Of a DNA stretch of 64,000 nucleotides, positions 36,692 through 44,916 are shown in pieces; position 1 is the stretch's first letter, and each line of letters opens with the position of its first letter. The position numbers and the translations under genes were made by a program. A model generated the notes under the pieces. It did no database searches. It saw nothing but the letters and a program-made list of their open reading frames with translations, and had not been told where the DNA came from. Origin of the DNA: Motiliproteus sp041586735 (lineage in GTDB: Bacteria; Pseudomonadota; Gammaproteobacteria; Pseudomonadales; Balneatricaceae); assembly GCA_041586735.1 (NCBI GenBank), contig JBFGZQ010000001.1, forward strand, positions 248,001 to 312,000, written 5' to 3'.

Positions 36692-37602
36692 CAGGCCAGC
36701 CAGCGCAGGTAGTGGTCAACGATCCCTGGGCCCCATAGCAGCGCGATCCAGCCTGCGATCGCCAGGAAGGGGCCAAACGGCAGCGGTTGTTGGTGATCGC
36801 GGCCCTTGAGCAGGACCAGGCCGATACCCAGCACCGCGCCCACCAACGAGGATAGGATGACGATCAGCGGTAGCATCTGCCAGCCCATCCAGGCGCCCAG
36901 GGCCGCCAGCAGTTTGAAGTCACCGTAGCCCATCCCCTCTTTGCCGGTGACCAGCTTGAACAGCCAGTAGACGCCCCAGAGCAGCAGATAACCCGCTACC
37001 GCCCCCCAGAATGCGCTCTGCAGGTCGGTGATCAGGCCGAAGCTGTTGACGATCAGTCCCAGCCATAACAGCGGCAAGGTTAGCGTGTCGGGCAACAGTT
37101 GATGGTCAACATCGATCATCGTCAGCGCGATCAGTACCCAGGTCAGCAGCAATGTGCTGAGCATCAACGGGCTGAAGCCGAGCTGCAGGGCGATCAGCGC
37201 CGACAGCAGGCCGGTCGCCAGCTCAACTAGAGGGTAGCGTTTCGGGATCGGCGCTTTACAGTTCGAACAGCGACCTTTAAGCACCAGGTAGCTGAGCACC
37301 GGGATATTCTCCAGCGCGCCGATCCCATGACCGCAGTGCGGACAGCGTGAGCGCGGCACGGCCAGATTAAAGACCTCTTGGCTTGAGCCTAAATTCTCGG
37401 TGGCCGTTTGGATCTCTAGATCAGCACTGGACGCCGTACTCATCAGCTCCTGACACTGCTGCTGCCAGTCACGCTGCATCATCAGCGGCAAACGATAGAT
37501 CACCACATTCAGGAAGCTGCCCACCAGCAGGCCTAGGGCCAGGGTGATGGCGACCAAGAAGAGAGGCGAACCGGCCAGTAGGGTAAAAATATCCATAGTC
37601 AT
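36691..37602 (-). CDS. pilD: Type IV prepilin peptidase / N-methyltransferase PilD
   Basis: A 303-residue inner-membrane aspartyl protease that removes the leader of PilA and type II pseudopilins and methylates the new N-terminus. The cytoplasmic loop carries the two Cys pairs in CPHCGHGIGALENIP and GRCSNCKAPIP; the catalytic aspartates are in the MIDVDHQLLPD and GMGYGDFKLLAALG segments. About eight membrane helices are visible. It belongs to the pilB-pilC-pilD series, and coaE/yacG follow. Confidence 0.97.
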   Translation of the reverse strand: MTMDIFTLLAGSPLFLVAITLALGLLVGSFLNVVIYRLPLMMQRDWQQQCQELMSTASSADLEIQTATENLGSSQEVFNLAVPRSRCPHCGHGIGALENIPVLSYLVLKGRCSNCKAPIPKRYPLVELATGLLSALIALQLGFSPLMLSTLLLTWVLIALTMIDVDHQLLPDTLTLPLLWLGLIVNSFGLITDLQSAFWGAVAGYLLLWGVYWLFKLVTGKEGMGYGDFKLLAALGAWMGWQMLPLIVILSSLVGAVLGIGLVLLKGRDHQQPLPFGPFLAIAGWIALLWGPGIVDHYLRWLA

Positions 37603-37633
37603 TGTCTACGTTGGTAATTTTGGCTTAGCTAGG

Positions 37634-38854
37634 CTATACGACCGCGCCGAGTTTAAAGATCGGCAGGTACATGGCGATAACTAGGCCGCCGACCATCACC
37701 CCCAGGAACGCCATGATCATCGGCTCCATCAGGCTGGTCAGGTTGTCGACTGCATTGTCGACTTCCGCTTCATAAAAGCTGGCGACCTTGTCGAGCATCT
37801 CGTCCAGCGAGCCCGCCTCTTCGCCGATGGCGATCATCTGCACCGCCATATTGGGGAACACCCCGGTCATCCGCGTGGCGTTCTGCAGTGATTGACCGGT
37901 GGAGACGCCGTTACGGATCTGCAGGATAGCGCTGCGGTAGATGACGTTGCCGGAGGCGCCAGCGGCCGATTCCAGCGCATTGACCAGCGGCACGCCGGCG
38001 GCAAAGGTGGTCGACAGGGTGCGGGCAAAACGGGCGATCGCCGCCTTATGGAGAATGTTGCCGACCACCGGCAGTTTAAGGCTGAACTTGTCGACGCCGT
38101 CGCGAAAGGCCTCCGATTTTCGATGGCTCACCTTGAACAGGAAACTGCTGGCGAAAATAGCCGCCAGCGCCATATACCAGTAGGCCTGGGCGTAGCCGGA
38201 CAGCCTGACCACAAACTGGGTGAAGGCGGGCAGGTCGGCGCCGAAGCCTTTAAAGATAGATTCGAACTGCGGCACCACCTTGATCAGCAGGATCGCCGAG
38301 ACCACTACGCCGACGATGATCACCGCGATCGGGTAGGTCATCGCCTTCTTGATCTTGGCCTTGAGCTCTTCGGTTTTCTCCTTATAGGTAGCGATCCGGT
38401 CGAGCATGGTTTCCAGCGCGCCGGACTGCTCACCGGCGTTAACCAGATTGCAAAACAGGTCGTCGAAAAACAGCGGAAACTTGCGCAGTGAGGCAGCCAG
38501 GCCGGTGCCGCTGGCGACGTCGTTGCGGATCTCGTAGATCATCTTCTTTAGCCCATCTTTTTCCACCCCACCAGCGACGATATCGAACGCCTGGATCATC
38601 GGCACGCCGGCCTTCATCATCGTCGCCAGCTGGCGGGTGAACAACGCGATATCCAGCGGTGTGGTTTTTTTGCCGCCGCTGCCGAAGGCGGAGGCGCGCT
38701 CCTTAGCGACCTTGGAGGGGATGATCCCCTGTTTGCGCAGCAGGGCCTTGGCAAAGGCGAGAGATTGGGCATCGATCTTGCCTTTGCTCTTGTTGCCGTT
38801 TTTATCCTTGCCTTCCCAGGTAAAGGAGCTGGGTTTCTCTGATTTTACCGCCAT
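37634..38854 (-). CDS. pilC: Type IV pilus inner-membrane platform protein PilC
   Basis: A 406-residue GspF-family protein. Two related halves each carry the T2SSF domain; seen are IALFTRQLATMMKAGVPMIQA, FCNLVNAGEQSGALETMLDR, and in the second half RFARTLSTTFAAGVPLVNALE and MIAIGEEAGSLDEMLDKVA. Three long hydrophobic segments anchor it. PilC is the base on which PilB drives pilus assembly. It is 138 bp after pilB and 31 bp before pilD. Confidence 0.97.
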   Translation of the reverse strand: MAVKSEKPSSFTWEGKDKNGNKSKGKIDAQSLAFAKALLRKQGIIPSKVAKERASAFGSGGKKTTPLDIALFTRQLATMMKAGVPMIQAFDIVAGGVEKDGLKKMIYEIRNDVASGTGLAASLRKFPLFFDDLFCNLVNAGEQSGALETMLDRIATYKEKTEELKAKIKKAMTYPIAVIIVGVVVSAILLIKVVPQFESIFKGFGADLPAFTQFVVRLSGYAQAYWYMALAAIFASSFLFKVSHRKSEAFRDGVDKFSLKLPVVGNILHKAAIARFARTLSTTFAAGVPLVNALESAAGASGNVIYRSAILQIRNGVSTGQSLQNATRMTGVFPNMAVQMIAIGEEAGSLDEMLDKVASFYEAEVDNAVDNLTSLMEPMIMAFLGVMVGGLVIAMYLPIFKLGAVV

Positions 38855-38992
38855 CCTGAGTTGATCCTATATCGATGCCGTTCGCAGACCGGGCTAGCAC
38901 TAAATCACAATTGAGTCGCGTTGCAGTATATCAGCCAGGCGGGTTTGTGGATTGACCTGAAGCAGAGTTTGGCCTGTCTACAGCCTGCTGCG

Positions 38993-40714
38993 TTAGGCTT
39001 TGGTGACCCGGTTGATCTCTTCTAGGCTGGTCATCCCCTGAATCACCTTTAACAGCCCCGATTTGCGCAGGTTGTTAACCCCCTGGCTGTCGGCCAGCTT
39101 GCCGATCTCCAGTGAGTTGCCCTCCGCCATGATCAGTGCCGAGATCTCCGGGGTCATCGGCATCACCTCGTAGATGCCGACTCGGCCTTTGTAGCCGCCG
39201 ACACAGCTGCTGCAACCCACGGGACCAAAGACGGTGATCCCCGCGTCGATCTGCGCCTGGCTGAAGCCCTCTTCGAGCAAGGTGGCTGCCGGAATCTCCA
39301 CCGGGTGTTTACATTTCGGACAGAGACGCCGGCCCAGGCGTTGGGCGATGATCAGCGAGGCCGAGGTGGCGATGTTGAACGCCGGGACCCCCATGTTGCG
39401 CAAGCGGGTCAGGGTTTCCGGGGCGCTGTTGGTGTGCAGAGTGGAGAGCACCATGTGGCCGGTCTGGGCCGCTTTGATGGCGATCTCGGCGGTTTCCAGG
39501 TCGCGGATCTCACCCACCATCACCACGTCGGGATCTTGACGCAGAAAAGAGCGTAGCGCCATGGCGAACGTCAGTCCCACCTTGTTGTTGACGTGCACCT
39601 GGTTGATCCCTTCGAGGTTGATCTCCACCGGGTCTTCGGCGGTGGAGATGTTGCGCTCCGGGGTGTTGAGGAGGTTTAGGCCGGTATACAGGGACACGGT
39701 CTTGCCGCTACCGGTGGGTCCCGTGACCAGGATCATCCCCTGTGGCTGCTCCAGGGCCTTCATGAACAGCGCTTTTTGCTGCGGTTCATAGCCCAGTGCG
39801 TCGATCCCCATCTGCGCGCTGGAGGCATCCAGAATCCGCAGTACGATCTTCTCGCCCCATAGGGTCGGCAGGGTGTTGACCCGAAAATCGATCGATTTGC
39901 TCTTGGAGATCCTCATCTTGATTCGCCCATCCTGCGGCACCCGGCGCTCGGAGATATCCATCTGCGACATCACCTTCAGACGTGCGGCCAATCGCGGGGT
40001 CAGATTGACTGGCGGGCGCGCCACTTCGCGGAGCATACCGTCGGTACGAAAGCGGATTCGGTAGGCTTTCTCGTAGGGTTCGAAATGGATATCCGAGGAG
40101 CCTGACTTGATGGCATCGAGGAGGATTTTATTGACGAAGCGCACGATCGGCGCATCGCCGGCGCCATCGCCCACCTCGTCGTGGCCCTTGCTAGGATCGC
40201 TGCTGCCGTCGTCGATCTCTAGATTTTCAAGATCGGCATCGTCTATGCCATCAAAGGCGGCAGCCGAGTTCTGCTCCAGAAACTTGTCGATAAAACGGGA
40301 CAGCTTGTCCTCTTCGACCACGATCGCTTCGGTCTTGATGCCGGTATGGAACTTGATTTCGTCCAGGCCCTGGATATGGGTAGGGTCGGCCACCGCGACA
40401 TAGATACGATTATCGCGCTTCATCAGTGGCAGGGCCGCGTGTTTACGGATCAGCTCTTCAGGCACCAGATCCAGCGGCGCAGAACTCAGGTCAAACTCAT
40501 CCAAATCCAGTAGTGGCGCACCAAACTCATCCGCGACCGCCGTGGCCGCCTTGTAGGCGCTGACCAGTTTTTGCTGTACCGCGTAGCTAATAAAAGAGAT
40601 GTGTTGCTTGCTGGCGGCATGCAGCGCCTGGGTGGCGTTGTCGGGGGAGAGACTGCTGTCGTCGACCAGTCGCCGGGCCAGACCTGTCAGTGGCTGAATA
40701 GATTGTACGCTCAT
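38993..40714 (-). CDS. pilB: Type IV pilus assembly ATPase PilB
   Basis: A 573-residue hexameric ATPase powering pilus extension. The N-terminal MshEN-type domain runs to about 150; the ATPase core has Walker A GPTGSGKTVSLYT, the Asp box TAEDPVEINLEGINQV, Walker B-like RSFLRQDPDVVMVGEIRD and the His box TGHMVLSTLHTNSA. The zinc tetracysteine site (CPKC and CSSC) is present near residues 460-500. It is divergent from pilA, 259 bp apart. Confidence 0.97.
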   Translation of the reverse strand: MSVQSIQPLTGLARRLVDDSSLSPDNATQALHAASKQHISFISYAVQQKLVSAYKAATAVADEFGAPLLDLDEFDLSSAPLDLVPEELIRKHAALPLMKRDNRIYVAVADPTHIQGLDEIKFHTGIKTEAIVVEEDKLSRFIDKFLEQNSAAAFDGIDDADLENLEIDDGSSDPSKGHDEVGDGAGDAPIVRFVNKILLDAIKSGSSDIHFEPYEKAYRIRFRTDGMLREVARPPVNLTPRLAARLKVMSQMDISERRVPQDGRIKMRISKSKSIDFRVNTLPTLWGEKIVLRILDASSAQMGIDALGYEPQQKALFMKALEQPQGMILVTGPTGSGKTVSLYTGLNLLNTPERNISTAEDPVEINLEGINQVHVNNKVGLTFAMALRSFLRQDPDVVMVGEIRDLETAEIAIKAAQTGHMVLSTLHTNSAPETLTRLRNMGVPAFNIATSASLIIAQRLGRRLCPKCKHPVEIPAATLLEEGFSQAQIDAGITVFGPVGCSSCVGGYKGRVGIYEVMPMTPEISALIMAEGNSLEIGKLADSQGVNNLRKSGLLKVIQGMTSLEEINRVTKA

Positions 40715-40973
40715 AGAATCAATATTCTGATTGTTTGCGTTAAGTCAAAGAGTGGTGCGTTAAACAATAGCATTTATGTACAGCACCGAAAACGCTACTT
40801 ATACTCAAAACCAGCCAAAAGTAGGGCGTAGGCAGTAAAAAAGCACGGCGAGTGGCACTACAGATGAATGTGGGGTTAAAGACCAATAAAGTCTTGAGAA
40901 TGCAAAACCATACCGATACTATTTGGACCCTTTACCCAGGGTCGGGCAGATTTTTAATATTTGGAGAATTACC

Positions 40974-41420
40974 ATGAAAAATGCACAAAAGGGTTTTACC
41001 CTGATTGAATTGATGATCGTCGTCGCGATCATCGGTATTCTGGCGGCGATCGCGCTGCCGGCGTACCAAGACTATACAATCAAAGCTAAAGTGGGTGCGG
41101 CTTTAAGCTCTCTTAGCAGTACAAAAACTGCGGTTGGGCTCTGTATTCAAGAGCAGGGTGGAGTGCTGGCAGGTTGTGACACTGGTGCTGCCGGCGTCCC
41201 TGCATGGACTGCTACTAAAGAAGTTACAGCTGCAGTTACTGATGATGGGGTGATTACTGTTACATTCGGTACCGGAATTGGTACTGGTATTGATAGTTTG
41301 AAGTTTATTATGACGCCGACTGCTGGTACTTCAAATATTACATGGACTAATGCCGTTGCCCCAGCAACGCCAATTACTAGTGCTTTGGCTATTTCTGAAA
41401 TTACTAAAAACAATCCTTAA
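40974..41420 (+). CDS. pilA: Type IV major pilin PilA
   Basis: A 148-residue prepilin. The short leader MKNAQKG precedes the cleavage/methylation site G-F and the hydrophobic N-terminal helix FTLIELMIVVAIIGILAAI, including the invariant Glu5. Two cysteines in the globular part (at about 60 and 71 of the prepilin) may form a disulfide; they are not in the usual D-region position at the very C-terminus. GGAG stands seven bases upstream of the ATG. A frame opening at 40923 is less likely. The terminator that follows is duplicated within a repeat. Confidence 0.96.
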   Translation: MKNAQKGFTLIELMIVVAIIGILAAIALPAYQDYTIKAKVGAALSSLSSTKTAVGLCIQEQGGVLAGCDTGAAGVPAWTATKEVTAAVTDDGVITVTFGTGIGTGIDSLKFIMTPTAGTSNITWTNAVAPATPITSALAISEITKNNP

Positions 41421-41563
41421 TGAAGGATTGGACGATCAATGGCGATCAAAATCAATGCAATCAATGGGGTTGAATCAATGGGGTCAGACTCGATTGGTTG
41501 ATGATATCGCAAATCAACAAAATCAATGGGGTCAGACTCGATTGATTGATGTTTTGATCTAAT

Positions 41564-41592
41564 AAAGGCCTCGGTTAATCCGGGGTCTTTTG
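41564..41592 (+). terminator. pilA terminator, first copy
   Basis: AAAGGCCTCGG, loop TTAAT, CCGGGGTCTTTT form a G+C-rich hairpin followed by T residues, 144 bp after the pilA stop. The flanking A-run makes it usable in either direction. Confidence 0.75.
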
Positions 41593-41675
41593 GTTTCTGC
41601 ACGCTGCTGCGGGAGTCCAGAAAACCCTGTATAATCAATGGGGTCGGACTCGATTGATTGATGTTTTGATCTAAT

Positions 41676-41704
41676 AAAGGCCTCGGTTAATCCGGGGCCT
41701 TTTG
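41676..41704 (+). terminator. pilA terminator, second copy (better paired)
   Basis: The same hairpin exactly 112 bp further on, with GGGGCC in place of GGGGTC in the right arm, so it pairs better with GGCC. It also faces the 3' end of the minus-strand RAYT gene and may terminate both. Confidence 0.75.
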
Positions 41705-41748
41705 CTCTCTGCACGCTGCTGCGGGAATCCAGAAAACCCTGTAGCCCA

Positions 41749-42474
41749 TTAGGCTCGATGGATCCGTTCTTGCTTCTGCCGATACTCGATCGACCGCCGG
41801 TCACCGCCGCGCTGTTTTGGACCGGCTTGCCGTTGGCTCAGCTGCTCTATCTCTCGCTTAAATTTGTCGCTACCCACAACCCAGGATTTTTGGGTGCTCT
41901 GTCTGAGTGTATTCAGGGTCTGCTGGTTAAGGCTGTGGGTGCATAGCTCGCGATAGCATTGTTGGCGCTGTAGATCCGTTGCGCCCAGTGCCAGGTAGAT
42001 AGGGTGCGGCTGTATGAAGGCGTTGGGCTCTCCTAGCGCGTTATGTCGATAGCTGGACCAGCGGTAAGCGCCACCCTGCTCGACCATTCCGGCACGAACA
42101 GGATTAAGTTCTATATAGCGGTAGCAGCATAGCAGGTAGTTTTCTGAATCGATCAGCGCGGCTTTATAGCGACCTTCCCAGAGGGTGCCGGTGCGACGAT
42201 AGCGGTAATTGAAGTACTGTACATATCGTCTGCCGATTGATTGCAGGGTCTTGCTGATGCTGCTGTCCGTCTCCGGTGTTAGCAGTAGGTGGACATGATT
42301 GGTCATCAATACATAGGCATGAAGTTGACAGCTATGCTGGCAGCAGCCCTGTTGCAGGCACTCCAGATAGAACAAGTAGTCTTTATCGTCGGCAAAGATG
42401 ATGTGGCGATTGTTGCCTCTCTGGATGATATGTTGCGGGTGGCCGGGTAGTAGAAATCGTGATTGGCGTGCCAT
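41749..42474 (-). CDS. REP-associated tyrosine transposase (RAYT, TnpA-REP, Y1 family)
   Basis: A 241-residue HUH-like single-strand transposase related to IS200/IS605 TnpA. The N-terminal part is typical: ARQSRFLLPGHPQHIIQRGNNR, the metal-binding His motif in MTNHVHLLLTP, the catalytic Tyr region IGRRYVQYFNYRYRRTGTLWEGRYK and the helix SENYLLCCYRYIELNPVRAGMV. RAYTs are domesticated enzymes thought to mobilise REP sequences. Here it is flanked by direct REP copies on the left and an inverted copy on the right, the arrangement called a REPtron. The C-terminal region is Arg/Gln-rich. The reading frame is intact. Confidence 0.95.
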   Translation of the reverse strand: MARQSRFLLPGHPQHIIQRGNNRHIIFADDKDYLFYLECLQQGCCQHSCQLHAYVLMTNHVHLLLTPETDSSISKTLQSIGRRYVQYFNYRYRRTGTLWEGRYKAALIDSENYLLCCYRYIELNPVRAGMVEQGGAYRWSSYRHNALGEPNAFIQPHPIYLALGATDLQRQQCYRELCTHSLNQQTLNTLRQSTQKSWVVGSDKFKREIEQLSQRQAGPKQRGGDRRSIEYRQKQERIHRA

Positions 42475-42567
42475 TTTATCGGTGCCTCCTTGTACCCGGC
42501 TGTTTTTCCAGTAGCATAGCGCCCTAGTTTAGTCTCTCGAGTAGCTGCTTGCGTCCGATCGAGCGGA

Positions 42568-42590
42568 TCAATCGAGTCTGACCCCATTGA
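42568..42590 (-). repeat. Inverted REP copy to the right of the RAYT gene
   Basis: The reverse complement reads TCAATGGGGTCAGACTCGAT then TGA, identical to the copy at 41523-41545 and in opposite orientation. Together with the left copies it brackets the transposase gene. Confidence 0.85.
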
Positions 42591-42612
42591 AAAAATAAGA
42601 GAGCTGTGGACG

Positions 42613-42987
42613 ATGTGGCTGAGAGTGTGGCTAAAGAAATACTTCAAACTGGCGATGTTTTTGTTCATCGCCTTGTCGGTAACGATCATTGTGATCAGCA
42701 AAATCAAGAACCCCGATCTGGCGGGTGAAAAGCTCGTCCAGGTAAACCAGTTGTTGGATGCTGAGCAGTCAGTGATTAAGTCCTATGTCTGGAATCCCGA
42801 TAATCGCTTGTCTATCGGGGTGATCAAGGAGCAGCTTGAGCCTGCTTATGCCCGTGAGTTGTGTCGTAAGATCGAAGCGCTGCAGGTTTACGGGGTGTCT
42901 ATCTCGGTGGTCGATGTGCTTAAGTTGCAAAGCAGCGGCGGTGAGGACTGGGATGAGATCGGTTTTGTTGAGTGCCGGAGAAAGTGA
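42613..42987 (+). CDS. Small single-pass membrane protein of unknown function
   Basis: A 124-residue protein I do not recognise. One hydrophobic helix lies at about residues 12-30 (LAMFLFIALSVTIIVIS) after a positively charged start (MWLRVWLKKYFK), so the C-terminal 90 residues would be periplasmic under the positive-inside rule. The soluble part has one possible small alpha/beta unit and two Cys residues. It begins 22 bp after the inverted REP copy and has no partner gene on its strand; nadC is convergent. Expression is not certain. Confidence 0.6.
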   Translation: MWLRVWLKKYFKLAMFLFIALSVTIIVISKIKNPDLAGEKLVQVNQLLDAEQSVIKSYVWNPDNRLSIGVIKEQLEPAYARELCRKIEALQVYGVSISVVDVLKLQSSGGEDWDEIGFVECRRK

Positions 42988-43048
42988 TAATGCAGAGGCT
43001 GTGGGGCGGTCTGAAATTGCTCCTGCATATAAGACACTTCCCACATCC

Positions 43049-43113
43049 CTGTGGGTCGGAATTTATTTCGAGGCAATGCGCTCGGAACTGTCGGGTTAAA
43101 ACTCGACCCACAG
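43049..43113. repeat. BIME-like pair of a second REP family
   Basis: CTGTGGGTCG (43049-43058) is perfectly inverted by CGACCCACAG (43104-43113). The right half, TGTCGGGTTAAAA followed by CTCGACCCACAG, is itself an imperfect palindrome. A close relative is found at 49783-49807, so this is a dispersed family distinct from the one around the RAYT gene. It separates the small membrane-protein gene from nadC (convergent) and could act as a transcription end. Confidence 0.7.
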
Positions 43114-43137
43114 CGCCCCATCCAGCCTTATGCCTGT

Positions 43138-43992
43138 TTAGTCAATAAAGCGCATCGACAGATCCACCGCTTGGCAATCCTTGGTCAGGGCGCCGATCGA
43201 GATGTAATCCACGCCGGTTTCAGCATAGCTGAGCAGGGTCTCCTGGGTGATGCCGCCGGAGGCTTCGAGCTTGGTGCTGCCGGCGCTTTGCAGCTGGTTC
43301 TTGTGTACGGCAATACGCATCTCGGCCAGTGAAAAATTGTCCAGCATGATGATATCGGCGCGACTGTCGAGCGCCAGCTGAAACTCATCCAGCGATTCTA
43401 CCTCCACCTCTACCGGCTTGCCGGGTTCGTTGCGGCGCGCCTGGTCGATGGCGTTTTTAATTCCGCCGCAGGCAGCGATATGGTTCTCTTTGATCAGGAA
43501 GGCATCGTACAGGCCGATGCGATGGTTGTAGCAGCCCCCGCAGCTGACCGCGTATTTCTGGGCATTTCGCAGCCCGGGCAGGGTCTTACGGGTATCGAGT
43601 AGTTTGACCGAGGTCGAGCGTACCTGTTCGGCGTACTCATGGCTGCGGCTGGCGGTGCCCGACAGGGTTTGCAGGAAGTTCAGCGCGCAGCGCTCGGCGG
43701 TCAGTAGCGAGCGTGCCGAGCCTTCGGCGTGAAACAGCGGCTGATTGGGAGCGACCCGGTTGCCATCGGCGACCTGCCAGTGCAGCTTGACGCTGGGATC
43801 GACCTGGCGGAACACCTCGTTGACCCAGTCGCGGCCACAGATCGTCGCGGCATCGCGGCTGATTACCTCGGCGCGGGCCTGTTGGCTGGCCGGGATCAGT
43901 GCGGCGGTGATGTCGCCACTGCCGATATCCTCCTCTAACGCGTGTTTGACAGTGATCTCTAGGTCGGTTTTCAGGTGCGCCGGTGCGGACAT
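43138..43992 (-). CDS. nadC: Nicotinate-nucleotide pyrophosphorylase (carboxylating) NadC
   Basis: A 284-residue enzyme converting quinolinate and PRPP to nicotinate mononucleotide, in NAD synthesis. Conserved parts: EEDIGSGDITAALIP, the substrate-binding AERCALNFLQTLSGTA, DTRKTLPGLRNAQKYAVSCGGCYNHRIGLYDAFLIKENHI and the TIM-barrel VEVEVESLDEF, with ASGGIT near the C-terminus. Length is standard. The divergent ampD gene is its usual neighbour in gammaproteobacteria. Confidence 0.97.
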   Translation of the reverse strand: MSAPAHLKTDLEITVKHALEEDIGSGDITAALIPASQQARAEVISRDAATICGRDWVNEVFRQVDPSVKLHWQVADGNRVAPNQPLFHAEGSARSLLTAERCALNFLQTLSGTASRSHEYAEQVRSTSVKLLDTRKTLPGLRNAQKYAVSCGGCYNHRIGLYDAFLIKENHIAACGGIKNAIDQARRNEPGKPVEVEVESLDEFQLALDSRADIIMLDNFSLAEMRIAVHKNQLQSAGSTKLEASGGITQETLLSYAETGVDYISIGALTKDCQAVDLSMRFID

Positions 43993-44169
43993 AGTCGGAT
44001 CTCGTGGTAGCGGTCGTCGATAAGTGGGGGGTCAAGAGGCGTCATTTTAACAGATTCCTAGCGCCACTACAGTAGCTACTATGGGTGCTACAGTGGGTAC
44101 CACCGTGGCTATGCAGAGGCTGTGTAGAAGGTATACTGTGCTTCAGAATTCTGGCGCCTGGAGAGGCTG

Positions 44170-44745
44170 TTGGCTGTGTGCCCTAAGAACATTGATCTGG
44201 ATATTACCGAGCACTGGTTTAATGACGCCCAGCGCTGTCTGTCGCCCAACGCCAATGCCCGTCCCGCTGGTTGTCTGCCGGAGTTGTTGGTGATCCATAA
44301 CATCAGCCTGCCGCCGGGTCAGTTTGGCGGCGGACAGGTGCAGATGCTGTTTCAAAACGCTCTCGACCCCCACGCGCACCCCTATTTTGCTGAGATCGCG
44401 GCTTTGCAGGTGTCGGCGCATCTGTTGCTGGAGCGCGATGGTGCCTTGACCCAGTTCGTGCCCTTCGATCGGCGTGCCTGGCATGCCGGGCTGTCCTGTT
44501 ACCGGGGGCGCGAGGCCTGCAATGATTTCTCGATCGGCATCGAACTCGAAGGCTGCGATGATATCCCCTACAGCGATGCCCAGTATCGACAGTTGGCGAC
44601 GCTGATCAGCCAGTTGCTAAAGTGCTACCCGACGCTCTCCCCTGAACGTATTGTGGGGCATAACGATATTGCCCCAGGGCGCAAGACCGATCCTGGCCCT
44701 GCATTTGATTGGCCGCGATTACGCCGACTATTGGCCGAGGCATAG
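44170..44745 (+). CDS. ampD: 1,6-anhydro-N-acetylmuramyl-L-alanine amidase AmpD
   Basis: A 191-residue cytoplasmic zinc amidase recycling peptidoglycan fragments and so limiting ampC beta-lactamase induction. Zinc ligands are seen in LLVIHNISLPPGQFGG (His) and in VGHNDIAPGRKTDPGPAFDW (His and Asp), with the catalytic Glu in SIGIELEGCDD and Lys in the latter motif. No ATG exists at a sensible position: the start is TTG 44170 with GGAGAGG ending five bases upstream, or GTG 44176. The rare start may keep expression low. Confidence 0.95.
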   Translation: MAVCPKNIDLDITEHWFNDAQRCLSPNANARPAGCLPELLVIHNISLPPGQFGGGQVQMLFQNALDPHAHPYFAEIAALQVSAHLLLERDGALTQFVPFDRRAWHAGLSCYRGREACNDFSIGIELEGCDDIPYSDAQYRQLATLISQLLKCYPTLSPERIVGHNDIAPGRKTDPGPAFDWPRLRRLLAEA

Positions 44746-44786
44746 CGGAGGTGGATGCAGGGGCTTTGGCGCCTTAAAGTGTTAGT

Positions 44787-44805
44787 AATAAGAATGATTA
44801 GCATT
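44787..44805. promoter_or_regulatory. Fur box upstream of fbpC
   Basis: AATAAGAATGATTAGCATT resembles the 19-bp Fur consensus, with ATGATTA and CATT in register. It lies about 110 bp before the fbpC start, in a short A+T-rich stretch typical of a promoter. Iron-loaded Fur would repress the gene. Confidence 0.7.
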
Positions 44806-44916
44806 TATGCTAGCGTTTGTCGTTGTAGTTGTTGTGGGTATTGCCTGGCTAGTCTTGCCTGATCCTACCCGTAATTTGCCGCTTAGCGCAGCGGTTTTTT
44901 GTTGTCTGGAGTCTTT

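Larger units (their letters stand above)
41421..41748. repeat. REP cluster and 112-bp tandem duplication downstream of pilA
   Basis: No gene is present in these 328 bp. The motif TGGGGTCAGACTCGATTGR occurs three times in direct orientation (starting near 41479, 41527 and, with one change, 41639), plus a partial copy near 41462. Two consecutive 112-bp units (41521-41632 and 41633-41744) are nearly identical, and each contains the REP motif, a Rho-independent terminator and CTGCACGCTGCTGCGGG. The same motif occurs inverted at 42568-42590 on the other side of the RAYT gene. Confidence 0.85.

Noticed and set aside
40860..40920. Sigma-54 type promoter for pilA starting at a TGGCAC near 40851
   Set aside because: The required TTGC element is missing at the correct spacing, so I do not call it although pilA is often sigma-54 dependent.
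42988..43137. Possible small coding frames in the gap before nadC
   Set aside because: The region is a REP-like inverted pair; frames there carry no ribosome-binding site or family resemblance.
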